A stretch of DNA of 14,217 nt from an uncultured Kiritimatiellota bacterium (GTDB lineage: Bacteria; Verrucomicrobiota; Kiritimatiellia; RFP12; UBA1067), in contig CAKTUI010000047.1 of NCBI GenBank assembly GCA_934621385.1, forward strand, positions 1 to 14,217, in the 5' to 3' direction. Every line of letters starts with the position of its first letter. Position 1 is the first letter of the stretch. The notes beneath the pieces are model-generated. The model saw only the letters and a program-made list of their open reading frames with translations. It was not told where the DNA came from and did not search any database. The translations under genes and the position numbers were made by a program. Of this stretch, positions 13,910-14,217 are shown one piece after another.

Positions 13910-14104
13910 TCGCGATGCCTGTCTCCGCCCGTGGCGACGGGCATCTCCACCTTCTATAATCGTCAAAAACCCCGTTTGTGATGGGCATTTCCACGCCGAT
14001 TCATGCTGACGCGAGGGTGCGCAGCCGCTTTCGCTTTTGCCGACCATTCGGCTTTGCAATTTTCCGTGGTTCAAACCGCCGCGTTATTCCATGACGCTCC
14101 CGAT
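13910..14104. other. Non-coding stretch with a 17-nt direct repeat and weak transcription signals
   Basis: No credible gene. GCGACGGGCATCTCCAC (13934-13950) recurs as GTGATGGGCATTTCCAC (13978-13994), 14 of 17 identical and 44 nt apart, twice the period of the adjacent array. CCGTCGC (13907-13913)/GCGACGG (13934-13940) and GATGCC (13914-13919)/GGCATC (13940-13945) are alternative helices. A TATAAT at 13955-13960 has a poor -35 (TGGCGA, 17 bp away). A small hairpin, GCCGA (14039-14043)/TCGGC (14048-14052), then TTTGCAATTTT, could be a weak terminator. Confidence 0.4.
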
Positions 14105-14115
14105 TGTGGTAGAAT
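14105..14115 (+). promoter_or_regulatory. Extended -10 promoter for the right-edge gene
   Basis: TGTGG-TAGAAT with TAGAAT at 14110-14115; the -35 region is poor. The ATG at 14126 is only 10 bases downstream of the -10, leaving at most a few leader nucleotides, so the mRNA would be nearly leaderless. Confidence 0.5.
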
Positions 14116-14125
14116 ATCGGCATCC

Positions 14126-14217
14126 ATGAGCGGGATGGTTCAGAGTGCGGTGACGGCGGCGGGGCGCGGGTGCGTCGCGGCGCTTGCGCTCGCCCTCGTC
14201 CTGCACGGCTCGACGAA
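14126..14217 (+). CDS. Start of a gene cut by the window edge; signal-peptide-like N-terminus
   Basis: The frame from 14126 is open to the window end and gives 30 residues, MSGMVQSAVTAAGRGCVAAL and onward, with an Arg followed by an Ala/Leu/Val-rich hydrophobic run (about 19-27). That suggests a signal peptide or first membrane segment. It sits 10 bases behind a clear -10 and has no ribosome site, consistent with a leaderless transcript. An ATG at 14138 (4th codon) is an alternative start. The product cannot be identified from this fragment. Confidence 0.45.
   Translation, partial: MSGMVQSAVTAAGRGCVAALALALVLHGST

Overview
The window reads as a GC-rich chromosomal segment of an anaerobic, probably host-associated bacterium of the Verrucomicrobiota / Kiritimatiellota / Lentisphaerota type. 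That assignment is inferred. It rests on a secreted DUF4874/DUF4832 protein beside a large secreted glycosidase-like protein, a XylR-type (LacI-like sensor plus AraC DNA-binding) regulator, a Bacteroidota-like class I ketol-acid reductoisomerase, and a NifU-like / GGGtGRT protein pair typical of anaerobes. No rRNA or tRNA gene is present to confirm it.

Layout. Bases 1-256 are a regulatory region with a palindrome, an 11-nt tandem direct repeat, a good sigma70-type promoter and a long leader. Bases 257-4629 hold a two-gene operon of secreted proteins with an 8-bp gap: a DUF4874/DUF4832 protein, then a protein with a beta-rich N-terminus, a glycosidase-like barrel and a GATase-like domain. Both probably act on extracellular glycans. 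Bases 4643-5989 hold a promoter, a 5' hairpin presenting a perfect Shine-Dalgarno sequence in its loop, and an SLC1/DAACS-family symporter with altered substrate-site residues. Bases 6022-9034 hold a promoter, ilvC, the NifU-like scaffold gene, the GGGtGRT gene and a strong terminator; this is one probable transcription unit linking branched-chain amino acid synthesis with an uncharacterised Fe-S-type protein pair. Bases 9129-11860 hold valS with its own promoter. A bidirectional terminator separates it from the convergent XylR/AraC-type regulator gene (minus strand, 11939-13174).

The 950 bases from 13175 to 14125 contain no convincing protein gene but are dense in signals. They include the regulator's promoter, which implies a leaderless mRNA, with a palindrome at its -35, and two plus-strand promoters. 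The second of these runs into a strong terminator about 75 nt later, a probable small RNA. A 300-nt stretch with many nested and long-range helices follows, perhaps a structured RNA of the HEARO/omegaRNA kind but without an IscB gene. After it come GCGCAA palindromes and a four-unit, exactly 22-nt tandem repeat in which one unit is inverted. The last 92 bases start a new gene just behind another promoter of the same class.

A recurring extended -10 element (TGG followed by TATAAT, TAGAAT or TAAAAT) marks most transcription starts and was used to define the units. The most promising undescribed items are the structured-RNA/repeat region 13313-13994, the GGGtGRT pair, and the Shine-Dalgarno hairpin ahead of the transporter.
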